Source: Nocardia vinacea NBRC 16497 (GTDB lineage Bacteria > Actinomycetota > Actinomycetes > Mycobacteriales > Mycobacteriaceae). From it: a stretch of DNA of 46,493 bases. The stretch is from positions 1 through 46,493 of the forward strand of contig NZ_BAGN01000404.1 in the NCBI RefSeq assembly GCF_000308835.1, given 5' to 3'. A program made the translations under genes and the position numbers. Below, in pieces: positions 27,101-44,876 of the stretch. The notes below the pieces were generated by a model, which saw nothing but the letters and a program-made list of their open reading frames with translations, was not told the DNA's origin and did no database searches. The first letter of the stretch is position 1; each line of letters starts with the position of its first letter.

Positions 27101-30100
27101 GCGGAGCTGGTGCTCGAGGCCCCGCTGCCGGTGCCATCCGTGGGCGCCGTCGAGTTGCGGGTCGTGGCGAGCGGACCGGATGAGACCGGTGCGGTCACGG
27201 TGTCGGTCTACTCGCGTCCGCGCATTGATACTGCGGCACAAGAACATCCGCAACAGTGGGTGCGCCACGCCGTCGCGACGGTCGCGGCCGGATCGGATGC
27301 GCCGACGGTTGGTCCGGATCAGACGATATGGCCGCCGGCCGGTGCGACGGCCATCGCACTCGCGGACGCGTATGCGGAACTGGCGGAATCGGGCTATGAG
27401 TACGGACCGGTGTTCCGCGGCCTGACCGCGCTGTGGCGAGGTGACGGCGAGCTCTTCGCGGAAGTCGAGTTGCCCGAGCCCGCACGTTCGGAGGCCGCTG
27501 GATTCGGAGTGCATCCGGCGTTGCTGGATGCCGCCTTGCACGCGTTACTGCTGGGCGGCTCGGCTCCCGCGCAGCCGAATGCGGTTGTCGTCCCGTTCTC
27601 GTGGGAGAACGTCGCGTTGTACGCGACCGGTGCGACATCACTTCGGGTCCGCGTGACGCGACAGGATGCCGCCGCCGGTGACGAGCGGATTGCCGTGACC
27701 CTCAGCGATACCGCGGGCATGGTCGTGGCCGAAGTCGGAGCGCTGACTTTGCGCCCGGTGTCGGTCGACGCTCTCGGTGCCGCGCCGCGTCGCGGCGCGG
27801 GGCTCGGTTACGGCGTCGACTGGATTGCGCTGCCCACACCGGCGTCCGACCTGCCGACAGGCGTGTGGAGCGCTGCCGATGACGGGGAAACCGTCACGAT
27901 CGCCGGACGGGTTGCCATGGTGGTGCGGCTCGACGCCGAGCCCTTCGCACATCCCGCCACTGATCTCCCGATCGCAGTACGAGATTCGGTGACGACACTG
28001 ACGCAGCGGATACAGCGACTGCTGACCGCGGACGGGCCCATTGTCGTCGTCACCCGGCACGCGGTCGCGGTGCATCACGGCGAGGTCGTGGACTTGCTCG
28101 CCGCGGCGGCCTGGGGTCTGCTGCGCACCGCACAGAGTGAGCATCCGGACCGGATCTTCGTCATCGATGTCGACGACTGGTCCGACTATCGACGGTGTGC
28201 GGAAATGGTTCTGACGACCGAAGGCGAAGCACAGCTCGCCGTGCGCCGTGGCACAGCCCATACACCGCGTCTGAGCCAGGTCGGTTCGGATGTCGTCGAG
28301 GTGGCCACGACACAGCACGCTGGGGCGCTGGCTGACGGCCCGGTGTCCGACAAGTCGACCTGGACACTGACCTTGCTCGGCAAGGGCACTTTATCGGCGG
28401 ACAACTTCCGCCTGACCGAGGATGCGAGCGCGTCCGAACCGCTTACGGCCGGGCAGGTCCGGGTGAGTATGCGGGCGGTCGGCGTCAACTTCCGAGACAT
28501 CCTCATCGCGCTGGGTACCTATCCCGACGCGGGCGCGCGGATCGGCAATGAAGGCGCCGGAATCGTGCTCGAGGTGGCACCCGATGTGAACGAATTCGCG
28601 CCAGGGGACGCGGTTTTCGGATTCGTTCCTGGTCTCGGTTCGACGGTGGTGGCCGATCGCAGGTTGCTCGCGCCGATGCCGAGCGGCTGGTCCTTCGCCC
28701 GAGCGGCCGCCGTGCCCGCGGTGTACGCGACGGCGTATTACGGTCTGGTCGATCTGGCCAGTGCGCAGCCCGGTGAAACCCTGCTGTTGCACGCGGCCAC
28801 GGGTGGTGTGGGTATGGCTGCGGTGCAGTTGGCTCGGCATCTGGGTTTGCGGTTGTTGGTCACCGCGAGTGAGCCGAAGTGGGATGTGTTGCGGGAGTTG
28901 GGTTTTGCCGATGATGAGATCGGTGATTCGCGGTCGTTGGGCTTCGAGGGGAAGTTCCTAGAGGTGACCGGGGGGCGTGGTGTGGATATCGTGCTCGATT
29001 CGTTGGCGGGTGAGTTCGTGGACGCATCGTTGCGGTTGTTGCCGCGGGGTGGACGGTTCATCGAGATGGGAATGCTCGACCGACGTGATCCCGCCGTGGT
29101 AGCCGCCGAACACCCGGGCGTGGATTACCGCAGCTTTGTGCTGCTCGACGCGGATCCGGAACGGCTTCAGCAGATCCTGCGCGCACTGGTCGAACTGTTC
29201 GATGCCGGGACGCTGGCCCCTTCACACACCACCGCATGGGATCTGCGGCAGTTGCCCGAGGCGTTCCGGTATGTCAGCCAGGCCCGCCATATCGGCAAGA
29301 ACGTGCTTACCGTGCCGATTCCCCCACTTGCCGACGGCACCGTCCTGATCACGGGCGGCACCGGCGGATTGGGTGCCGTGGTCGCACGACATCTGATCAC
29401 CGCGCACAGGGTGCGCCGAGTGCTGTTGGCAAGCAGGCGCGGACCGGACACACCCGGCGCGGCCGAGCTTCGCGAAGAACTCGCAGCGCTGGGTGCGCAG
29501 GTGGATGTGGTCGCCTGCGACGCGGCCGACCGCACCGCGCTGGACAGGGTGCTGGCGCAGATCCCGCCGCAGCATCCACTGACCGGTGTGATCCATGCCG
29601 CCGGCGTGCTCGCCGACGGCATGTTCGCGACCATGACATCCGAGCAGATCGCGAACGTGCTGCGCCCGAAGGTCGACGCGGCGTGGAATCTGCATGAGGC
29701 GACCAAGGATATGGATCTGTCCGCGTTCGTGCTCTATTCCTCGATCGCGGGGGTGATCGGCAGCGCCGGCCAGGCGAACTACGCGGCCGCCAATGTCTTC
29801 CTCGACGCATTGGCGCATTACCGGCAGGTCATCGGTCTGCCCGCCACCTCCGTGGCCTGGGGGCCATGGCGGCAGCGTGCTGGGATGACCAGCGCCTTCG
29901 GTGCGGCCGACTTCGCTCGGCTGCGGCGCGAGGGCTTCGCACCCCTGGACGACGAGGAGGGCATGGCGCTGTTCGACGCGGCACTGGCGGGTGGTAAAGC
30001 CGCATTCGTGGCCGCTCGGGTCGATCGGACCGCGCTCGCCGACACCGATCCCGGCGAGCTGCGCGCGGTGATGCGCGGTGTGGCGCGGCCCGGTCGGCGG

Positions 30101-30643
30101 CGGGCAGCAGCCGCCGCGGCGCGCGATTCGTCGGACCTGGTGTCGCAACTGTCCGGCCGCTCGACGGCCGAGCAGGACAGCGTCATCCTCGACCTGATCC
30201 GCACGCAGGCCGCGGCCGTCCTCGGTCACGACGATGTGGAGACCATCGCGCCGAATAAACCGTTCAGCGATATCGGATTCGATTCGCTCGGCGTCATGGA
30301 GTTCCGCAACCGGCTGAAAACCACTGCCGGCGTGCAGTTGTCGCCGACGGCGATGTTCGACTACCCGACACCGACGGCATTGGCCGAATTCCTCCGGCAG
30401 GATATCGCGCCGGTCGAGGACCCGGCCGAGCGGATCGTCGCCGATATCGACGCCCTGGAGCGCAGTTGCGCCGCCGCCGATCTGTCGACCGTCGACCGTT
30501 CGGACATCGCGAGCAGGTTGATGGCGATGTGGCGACGGCTGGAGGGCAAGCACACCGACGAGCCCGAGCTGAACGCCGATGCCGACAGCTTCGAAACTGC
30601 CGACGACAGTGAACTTTTCGCATTCATCGATCACCTCAGCTGA
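24101..30643 (+). CDS. Type I polyketide synthase, module 3 (KS-AT-DH-ER-KR-ACP)
   Basis: One fully reducing extension module; 2180 residues. N-terminal docking coil (1-32), KS (34-462; Cys208), AT (571-921; Ser662, HAFH 762-765, malonyl), DH (939-1220; His971, Asp1143), ER (1421-1742; NADPH motif from 1564, loop Tyr1474), KR (1748-1950; Ser1881, Tyr1894, LAD, B-type), ACP (Ser2062) and C-terminal docking region (about 2104-2180). The DH opens with YPLL instead of the usual HPLL, but its catalytic residues are intact. It adds an unbranched saturated two-carbon unit. The start is set by AGGAG 8 bases upstream, 27 bases after the previous stop. The ER nucleotide-binding part (about 28800-29050) has codon use unlike its flanks. 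N- and C-terminal docking parts resemble those of its neighbours, so 2 to 3 to 4 transfer is likely but not exclusive. Confidence 0.98.
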   Translation: MADNDELRQYLKKTAKELYETKQQLRELTERSTEPIAIVGMSCRYPGGVRSPEDLWRVTADGVDAVGDFPTDRGWDLQRLYNQDPDVAGTVYTREGGYLDSIGDFDAAFFGISPREAAAMDPQQRLMLEVSWEALEHAGIDPVSLRGTGTGVFAGVIHQNYGPRIGSPTTTGETEGHAYFGVANSVLSGRIAYTFGFKGPAISVDTACSSSLVAMHLACQALRNGDATLALAGGVTVMSDPSLLISFARQRGLSPDARCKAFAAAADGTGFSEGVGMLVLERLSDARRLGHTVLAVVRGSAVNQDGASNGLTAPNGLSQERVVAQALANAGLAASDVDAVEAHGTGTKLGDPIEASALINVYGEGRESGPLRLGSLKSNIGHTQAAAGVGGVIKMVQAMRHEMLPKTLHVDAPSPHVDWSAGTVRLLQNSEPWPAGKRVRRAGVSSFGASGTNAHLILEEAPVDPVAAQAGGDVEGVTIAESIASYVVPLVISAKSEDALRAQAGRLRQWLIGDPDADIWDVAHSLTTSRALLDWRGVVVGRDRRELLAGLAELAAGAPNTIESRANSGQTAFLFTGQGAQRVGMGADLYRAFPVFAASLDEVCTEFDPLLGRSLKDLMFADPDGVLDRTEFTQPALFAFEVALFRLVESFGVTPDVLIGHSIGELAAAYVAGVWSLVDACVLVAARGRLMGALPVGGAMLAVAIGEERAVQIVADFGGRVSVAAVNGPFSTVLSGNVDAIAEIERQLGAIGVKTNRLRVSHAFHSALMDPMLAEFRSVAESISYRSPSLPVVSNESGVPAGDAVREPEYWVRQVRGCVRFAPGVAALAAAGVRRFVEVGPDAVLAAMTRECLAEVPDAEAESMVIATARRATDEPIQFVSALAQAAVAGMEVDWAPLFAGRSAVRVDLPTYAFQHQRYWLRPAGGHDIRQSGLDDAGYPLLGAMVRLPDSSEAVFTGMLSRTEQPWLGDHVIGGVALLPGAALMDLVLHVGTMVDCPQVAELVLEAPLPVPSVGAVELRVVASGPDETGAVTVSVYSRPRIDTAAQEHPQQWVRHAVATVAAGSDAPTVGPDQTIWPPAGATAIALADAYAELAESGYEYGPVFRGLTALWRGDGELFAEVELPEPARSEAAGFGVHPALLDAALHALLLGGSAPAQPNAVVVPFSWENVALYATGATSLRVRVTRQDAAAGDERIAVTLSDTAGMVVAEVGALTLRPVSVDALGAAPRRGAGLGYGVDWIALPTPASDLPTGVWSAADDGETVTIAGRVAMVVRLDAEPFAHPATDLPIAVRDSVTTLTQRIQRLLTADGPIVVVTRHAVAVHHGEVVDLLAAAAWGLLRTAQSEHPDRIFVIDVDDWSDYRRCAEMVLTTEGEAQLAVRRGTAHTPRLSQVGSDVVEVATTQHAGALADGPVSDKSTWTLTLLGKGTLSADNFRLTEDASASEPLTAGQVRVSMRAVGVNFRDILIALGTYPDAGARIGNEGAGIVLEVAPDVNEFAPGDAVFGFVPGLGSTVVADRRLLAPMPSGWSFARAAAVPAVYATAYYGLVDLASAQPGETLLLHAATGGVGMAAVQLARHLGLRLLVTASEPKWDVLRELGFADDEIGDSRSLGFEGKFLEVTGGRGVDIVLDSLAGEFVDASLRLLPRGGRFIEMGMLDRRDPAVVAAEHPGVDYRSFVLLDADPERLQQILRALVELFDAGTLAPSHTTAWDLRQLPEAFRYVSQARHIGKNVLTVPIPPLADGTVLITGGTGGLGAVVARHLITAHRVRRVLLASRRGPDTPGAAELREELAALGAQVDVVACDAADRTALDRVLAQIPPQHPLTGVIHAAGVLADGMFATMTSEQIANVLRPKVDAAWNLHEATKDMDLSAFVLYSSIAGVIGSAGQANYAAANVFLDALAHYRQVIGLPATSVAWGPWRQRAGMTSAFGAADFARLRREGFAPLDDEEGMALFDAALAGGKAAFVAARVDRTALADTDPGELRAVMRGVARPGRRRAAAAAARDSSDLVSQLSGRSTAEQDSVILDLIRTQAAAVLGHDDVETIAPNKPFSDIGFDSLGVMEFRNRLKTTAGVQLSPTAMFDYPTPTALAEFLRQDIAPVEDPAERIVADIDALERSCAAADLSTVDRSDIASRLMAMWRRLEGKHTDEPELNADADSFETADDSELFAFIDHLS
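30410..30640 (+). other. C-terminal docking region of the module 3 protein
   Basis: About 77 residues after the ACP, homologous to the tail of the preceding protein (shared DPAER, RSCA, DRSD, TADD and ELF-FID positions). It should bind the N-terminal coil of the module 4-5 protein. Because that coil is almost the same as this protein's own N-terminal coil, binding specificity may be loose. Confidence 0.83.
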
Positions 30644-30669
30644 ACTGGCACGAGCAGGAGTCTCCACCG

Positions 30670-41595
<10,926 letters not shown>

Positions 41596-41597
41596 TT

Positions 41598-41602
41598 AGG
41601 GA
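41598..41602 (+). promoter_or_regulatory. Ribosome binding site choosing the thioesterase start
   Basis: AGGGA lies 5 bases before ATG 41608 but only 2 bases before the in-frame GTG at 41605, so the ATG is the better start. The site begins 3 bases after the PKS stop codon, consistent with one transcript. Confidence 0.65.
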
Positions 41603-41607
41603 ATGTG

Positions 41608-42132
41608 ATGACAGGCTACGACATGGCGACGATCGAAATGTCGGGTGCGACGAGATCACTGCATCTGGAATGGGAGGATCCCGGCCTGGCCGTGCTCGCT
41701 CTGCTGCAACTGTCCCGCGACGAACTGCTGGAGCGGCTGCGCTCCGGTGACCTGCCGCAACCGCCGCTGGCCAAGTTGCTGAACATCGTGGTGATGGAAG
41801 CCGAGCCCGGTCGGATGGTGCTAAGTCTCACACCGGACGAGCGGCACGTGAACTACCTCGGTGTGGTCGGCGGCGGTGTGGTCGGCGCGGTCCTCGACGT
41901 CGCGATGTGGGGTGCGGTCCATCTGTCGATCGAAGAACCGGCCATGGTCACGACCACCAGCATGAATACGAATTTCGTGCGTCGGGTCGCCCACGGCCAG
42001 GGCACACTGCGCGCGATCGCCCACGCCGTGCACGTCGGCCGGACGACGGCGACCGCGGAAGCCCGTCTCGTCGACGCCGCGGACAAGATATACGCGACGG
42101 CGACCGCGACCTATATCAAGTTGAGCGGCTGA
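41608..42132 (+). CDS. PaaI/hotdog-fold thioesterase, last gene of the PKS operon
   Basis: Small cytosolic hotdog-fold acyl thioesterase, 174 residues. The core runs from about residue 58 to 172: the N...GG...D signature of the PaaI family is visible as Asn82, GGG 88-90 and Asp97, followed by the central helix and a MNTNFVR strand. The His of the usual HGG is replaced by Gly (GGG), while the presumed catalytic Asp is kept. The N-terminal 55 residues form an actinobacterial-type helical extension. It begins 12 bases after the module 4-5 PKS gene and ends just before a strong hairpin, so it is the tail gene of the operon. A plausible role is hydrolysis of stalled or mis-primed acyl groups on the PKS, or acting on the released product. 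That role is inference, because most editing thioesterases of PKS clusters are alpha/beta-hydrolases. Family call is good, substrate unknown. Confidence 0.88.
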   Translation: MTGYDMATIEMSGATRSLHLEWEDPGLAVLALLQLSRDELLERLRSGDLPQPPLAKLLNIVVMEAEPGRMVLSLTPDERHVNYLGVVGGGVVGAVLDVAMWGAVHLSIEEPAMVTTTSMNTNFVRRVAHGQGTLRAIAHAVHVGRTTATAEARLVDAADKIYATATATYIKLSG

Positions 42133-42138
42133 TACAAA

Positions 42139-42173
42139 GGCCGGTGCTCGGGAGATCTCCTCGAGCACCGGCC
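42139..42173. terminator. Bidirectional hairpin terminator between convergent genes
   Basis: A perfect 12-bp stem: GGCCGGTGCTCG (42139-42150) pairs with CGAGCACCGGCC (42162-42173). The 11-base loop contains a further small palindrome, GGAGATCTCC. It begins 7 bases after the thioesterase stop and ends 14 bases before the FadH-like stop on the other strand. There is no clear U tract on either strand, which is common in high-GC actinomycetes. Confidence 0.85.
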
Positions 42174-42186
42174 CTCGTACTGTGAC

Positions 42187-44217
42187 TCAGAGTTCGGCCG
42201 CCAGCCGCGTGCCCTGTTCGATCGCGCGTTTGGCGTCCAGTTCCTTGGCCTCCTCGGCACCGCCGATGAGATGTGCTCGCACACCGAGGGATTCGAGCCG
42301 GTCCGATAGATCGCGCACCGATTCCTGACCGGCGCACACGATCACGTTGTCGACCTCGAGTACCCGCCTGCCGTCCCGGTTCGAACCGAAGCTGATGTGC
42401 AGGCCGCGATCGTCGATCCGCTCGTAATTGACCCCGCCGATCTGCTCGACGCCCTTCGCCTCCAAGGTGGCGCGATGGATCCAGCCGGTCGACTTGCCGA
42501 GACTCAGCCCGAACGGTCCCGACTTCCGTTGCAGCAGTGTCACTTCCCGCAAAGCGGGAGTGTGCCTACGCGCGGTCAACTGTCCCGGCGCGCGATGGTC
42601 GTGGGTGACACCCCACTCGTGCCGCCACTCGTCGAGTTCCAGCGCGGCCGGACCGTCGACGGCGAGGAATTCGCTGACGTCGAAACCGATTCCACCCGCG
42701 CCGATGACGGCGATGCGCGTGCCGACGGCCCGCTCCTGCCGGATCAGCTCCGGATAGGACAGGACCATCGGGTGGTCGATCCCGGGGATATCGGGTACCC
42801 GAGGCCGCACGCCGGTCGCCACGACGACCTCGTCCCAGCCGCCGCCGGCCAACTGCTCGGCGGTGGCGGGGGTGTTCAAATGCACCGTGACAGCGGTCAA
42901 TTCGAGTTTGCGGGTGAAATACCGGATCGACTCGTTGAACTCCTCCTTGCCCGGGATGCGTCGTGCGAGGTCGAACTGGCCGCCGATGGTGTCGGACGCC
43001 TCGAAGAGTTCGACGTGATGACCGCGCTCGGCGAGCCCGATCGCGGCCGACAACCCCGCCGGGCCCGCGCCGACGACGGCGACGCGTTTGGCGTGCCGGG
43101 TGGGCAGCAACTGCAGCAGTGTTTCGTGACAGGCCCGCGGATTGACCAGGCAGGACACGGTTTGGCGGGTGAAGGTGTGGTCGAGGCAGGCCTGGTTGCA
43201 GGCGATGCAGGTGTTGATATCGTCCACCCGGGACTCGGCGGCCTTGTTCACCCATTCCGGATCGGCCAGCATCGGGCGGGCCAGCGAGATGAGATCGGCC
43301 TGGCCCCGCTCCAGGATCTCCTCGGCGACCTCGGGCATGTTGATGCGGTTCGAGGCGCAGACCGGAATCGACACGTGGGTCTTGAGTTCGGCGGTATATC
43401 CCACGAACGCGGCCCGTGGCACCGAGGTGGCGATCGTCGGCACGCGCGATTCGTGCCAACCGATATCGGTGTTGATGACGTCGACCCCGGCGGCCTCCAA
43501 TTCCTTGGCCAGCGCGATGATCTCCTCGAAGGTCTGCCCGTCCTCGACGAATTCGGCCATGGACAGCCGGAACATGAGCAGGAAGTCTTCGCCCATCGCG
43601 GCCCGGGTCCGCGCCGCGATCTCGACCGGGAACCGCCGCCGGTTCTCGGCGGAGCCACCCCAGCGGTCGGTGCGGTGATTGGTTCGCGGCGCGAGGAATT
43701 GATTGATCAGGAAGCCCTCGCCGCCCATCAATTCGATGCCGTCATAACCTGCTACCTTCGCCAGTCGGGCGCAGCGCACGTGGTCGGCGATCGTCGATTC
43801 GATGCCCTCCTCGGTCATGGCCTTCGGCTCGAACGCAGTGAGCGGGGATGCCACCGCCGAGGCCGAAACATTGATCGGGATATTCGAATCGCGCCCACCG
43901 TGCACGATCTGCAAAGCGATCTTGGCCCCCGCCTCGTGCACGGCATCCGTGATGACCCGGTGGCGTTGCGCGTCGCCCTCGGTGATCATCGCGCAGGCGA
44001 AGGGCCACAGCCATCCTTCGCGGTTCGGCGAATATCCGCCGGTGACGATCAGGCCGACACCGCCACGGGCCCGTTCGGCGAAGAACGCGGCCAGCCGGTC
44101 GATATGCCAATCCCGGTCCTCGAGCCCGGTATGCATCGAACCCATCACGACACGATTGCGCAGCGTGACCCGCCCTACCTGGAGTGGCGACAACAGGTGC
44201 GGAAAAGCTGAACTCAT
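42187..44217 (-). CDS. fadH: FadH-type NADPH-dependent 2,4-dienoyl-CoA reductase (FMN/FAD/4Fe-4S)
   Basis: Related to E. coli FadH, which reduces 2,4-dienoyl-CoA to enoyl-CoA using FMN, FAD and a 4Fe-4S cluster. 676 residues, the usual length (about 672). N-terminal TIM barrel of the Old Yellow Enzyme type (1-330, SPLQVGRVTLRNRVVMGSMHT region); cluster ligands C-x2-C-x3-C-x11-C at 337, 340, 344 and 356; FAD-binding GAGPAG (383-388) and a second GAGGIG Rossmann motif for NADPH. His255 matches the catalytic His252 of E. coli FadH, but the partner Tyr166 is Phe169 (codon TTC on the minus strand). It lies 100 bases downstream of the HxlR gene on the same strand and converges on the PKS operon. 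The start has only a weak AGG-type RBS. It may be ordinary fatty-acid catabolism at the cluster edge, or a polyene-tailoring or protective reductase; the sequence cannot decide. Confidence 0.9.
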   Translation of the reverse strand: MSSAFPHLLSPLQVGRVTLRNRVVMGSMHTGLEDRDWHIDRLAAFFAERARGGVGLIVTGGYSPNREGWLWPFACAMITEGDAQRHRVITDAVHEAGAKIALQIVHGGRDSNIPINVSASAVASPLTAFEPKAMTEEGIESTIADHVRCARLAKVAGYDGIELMGGEGFLINQFLAPRTNHRTDRWGGSAENRRRFPVEIAARTRAAMGEDFLLMFRLSMAEFVEDGQTFEEIIALAKELEAAGVDVINTDIGWHESRVPTIATSVPRAAFVGYTAELKTHVSIPVCASNRINMPEVAEEILERGQADLISLARPMLADPEWVNKAAESRVDDINTCIACNQACLDHTFTRQTVSCLVNPRACHETLLQLLPTRHAKRVAVVGAGPAGLSAAIGLAERGHHVELFEASDTIGGQFDLARRIPGKEEFNESIRYFTRKLELTAVTVHLNTPATAEQLAGGGWDEVVVATGVRPRVPDIPGIDHPMVLSYPELIRQERAVGTRIAVIGAGGIGFDVSEFLAVDGPAALELDEWRHEWGVTHDHRAPGQLTARRHTPALREVTLLQRKSGPFGLSLGKSTGWIHRATLEAKGVEQIGGVNYERIDDRGLHISFGSNRDGRRVLEVDNVIVCAGQESVRDLSDRLESLGVRAHLIGGAEEAKELDAKRAIEQGTRLAAEL

Positions 44218-44317
44218 GCATGGAACCTAATGACCGCTCCGCACCCTCGCAACCGGAGTCGACCAGCCATCGGTCCGCGGGCGAGATCGGTGTGGCCGGG
44301 CGATGAGCGATCGATGC

Positions 44318-44815
44318 TCACGCTGGATCGGCGGGCGCGATCGAGCGCGCTCCCGGACCCGGCCGGAATGCCACGTCACGAGGGGAGTCGATGTGATGAC
44401 CGGCGGCGCAGACGAGTTGAACTCCGACCTCGGCCGCACATTCTCGGTGCAGCGAGACCACCGGCGGCCCCTCTGGATCCGCCAGGTAGCGGTCACCCCA
44501 TTGACGAACCGCCACCACTATCGGAAACACGTCGAATCCCATTGGGGTGAGCCGGTATTCGTGGCGCTTGCGCTCGCCGGGCTCCTGATACGGTCGGCGG
44601 ACCAGCAAACCCACCTCGCAGAGCCGAGACAGGCGATTGGTCAGCACCTGTCTCGGCACGCCCGCATGCTCGCGGATCTGGTCGAAACGCCGGATGCCGT
44701 TGAAGATTTCGCGCAGTACCACCACCGTCCAGCGTTCGCCGAGGATCTCCATCGCGCGAGAGACTGTGTCGTTCTCGGTGGACCAGTCCATGGCGGATGG
44801 GTGCGGCTGCGTCAT
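44318..44815 (-). CDS. HxlR-family winged-helix transcriptional regulator
   Basis: DNA-binding regulator, 165 residues. The winged helix-turn-helix spans about 12-108 with the family pattern ILGERWTVVVLREIFNGIRRF, then VLTNRLSRL and the wing YRLTPMG. The C-terminal tail keeps the HREC and RPGPGA marks seen in a larger-sized HxlR subgroup, but the second cysteine pair (usually CxxCG) is reduced to CAAGH, so a metal site there is doubtful. There is no N-terminal redox cysteine of the HypR kind. The gene diverges from an MFS exporter with about 60 bases between starts and sits upstream of the FadH-like gene on the same strand, so it probably regulates one or both. HxlR proteins often respond to electrophiles or aromatic compounds (family knowledge). 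No strong RBS is visible upstream of either candidate start (44815 or 44791). Confidence 0.9.
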   Translation of the reverse strand: MTQPHPSAMDWSTENDTVSRAMEILGERWTVVVLREIFNGIRRFDQIREHAGVPRQVLTNRLSRLCEVGLLVRRPYQEPGERKRHEYRLTPMGFDVFPIVVAVRQWGDRYLADPEGPPVVSLHRECAAEVGVQLVCAAGHHIDSPRDVAFRPGPGARSIAPADPA

Positions 44816-44842
44816 GGCAGCAGTCTAGATGCTGGATCTTAT

Positions 44843-44860
44843 TGACAGACTCAGCTGTCA
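44843..44860. promoter_or_regulatory. Palindrome in the divergent HxlR/MFS promoter region, candidate operator
   Basis: TGACAG (44843-44848) and CTGTCA (44855-44860) form a perfect inverted repeat with a 6-base spacer. It lies in the 61 bases between the HxlR start and the preferred MFS start, where an autoregulatory HxlR site is expected. Its role as operator is inference. Confidence 0.5.
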
Positions 44861-44864
44861 CTGC

Positions 44865-44868
44865 GAGG
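44865..44868 (+). promoter_or_regulatory. Ribosome binding site choosing the MFS start
   Basis: GAGG lies 8 bases before ATG 44877. The alternative in-frame ATG at 44829 has no such site, would add 16 residues unlike a transporter N terminus, and would place the palindrome inside the gene. The 44877 start is therefore preferred. Confidence 0.65.
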
Positions 44869-44876
44869 CTGCATCC

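Noticed and set aside
42139..42173. The perfect inverted repeat as a transposon end or attachment site
   Set aside because: It is a single hairpin centred between two convergent genes, with no transposase, target duplication or second copy in the window; a bidirectional terminator explains it.
42397..44211. Plus-strand open frame of 604 codons over the FadH-like gene
   Set aside because: The minus-strand frame encodes a full-length, motif-complete FadH homologue; the plus-strand frame has no family resemblance.
44842..44847. TTGACA as a -35 promoter box for the MFS gene
   Set aside because: No -10-like hexamer lies 16-18 bases downstream, and that position falls on the ribosome binding site. 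The bases are better explained as one arm of the palindrome.
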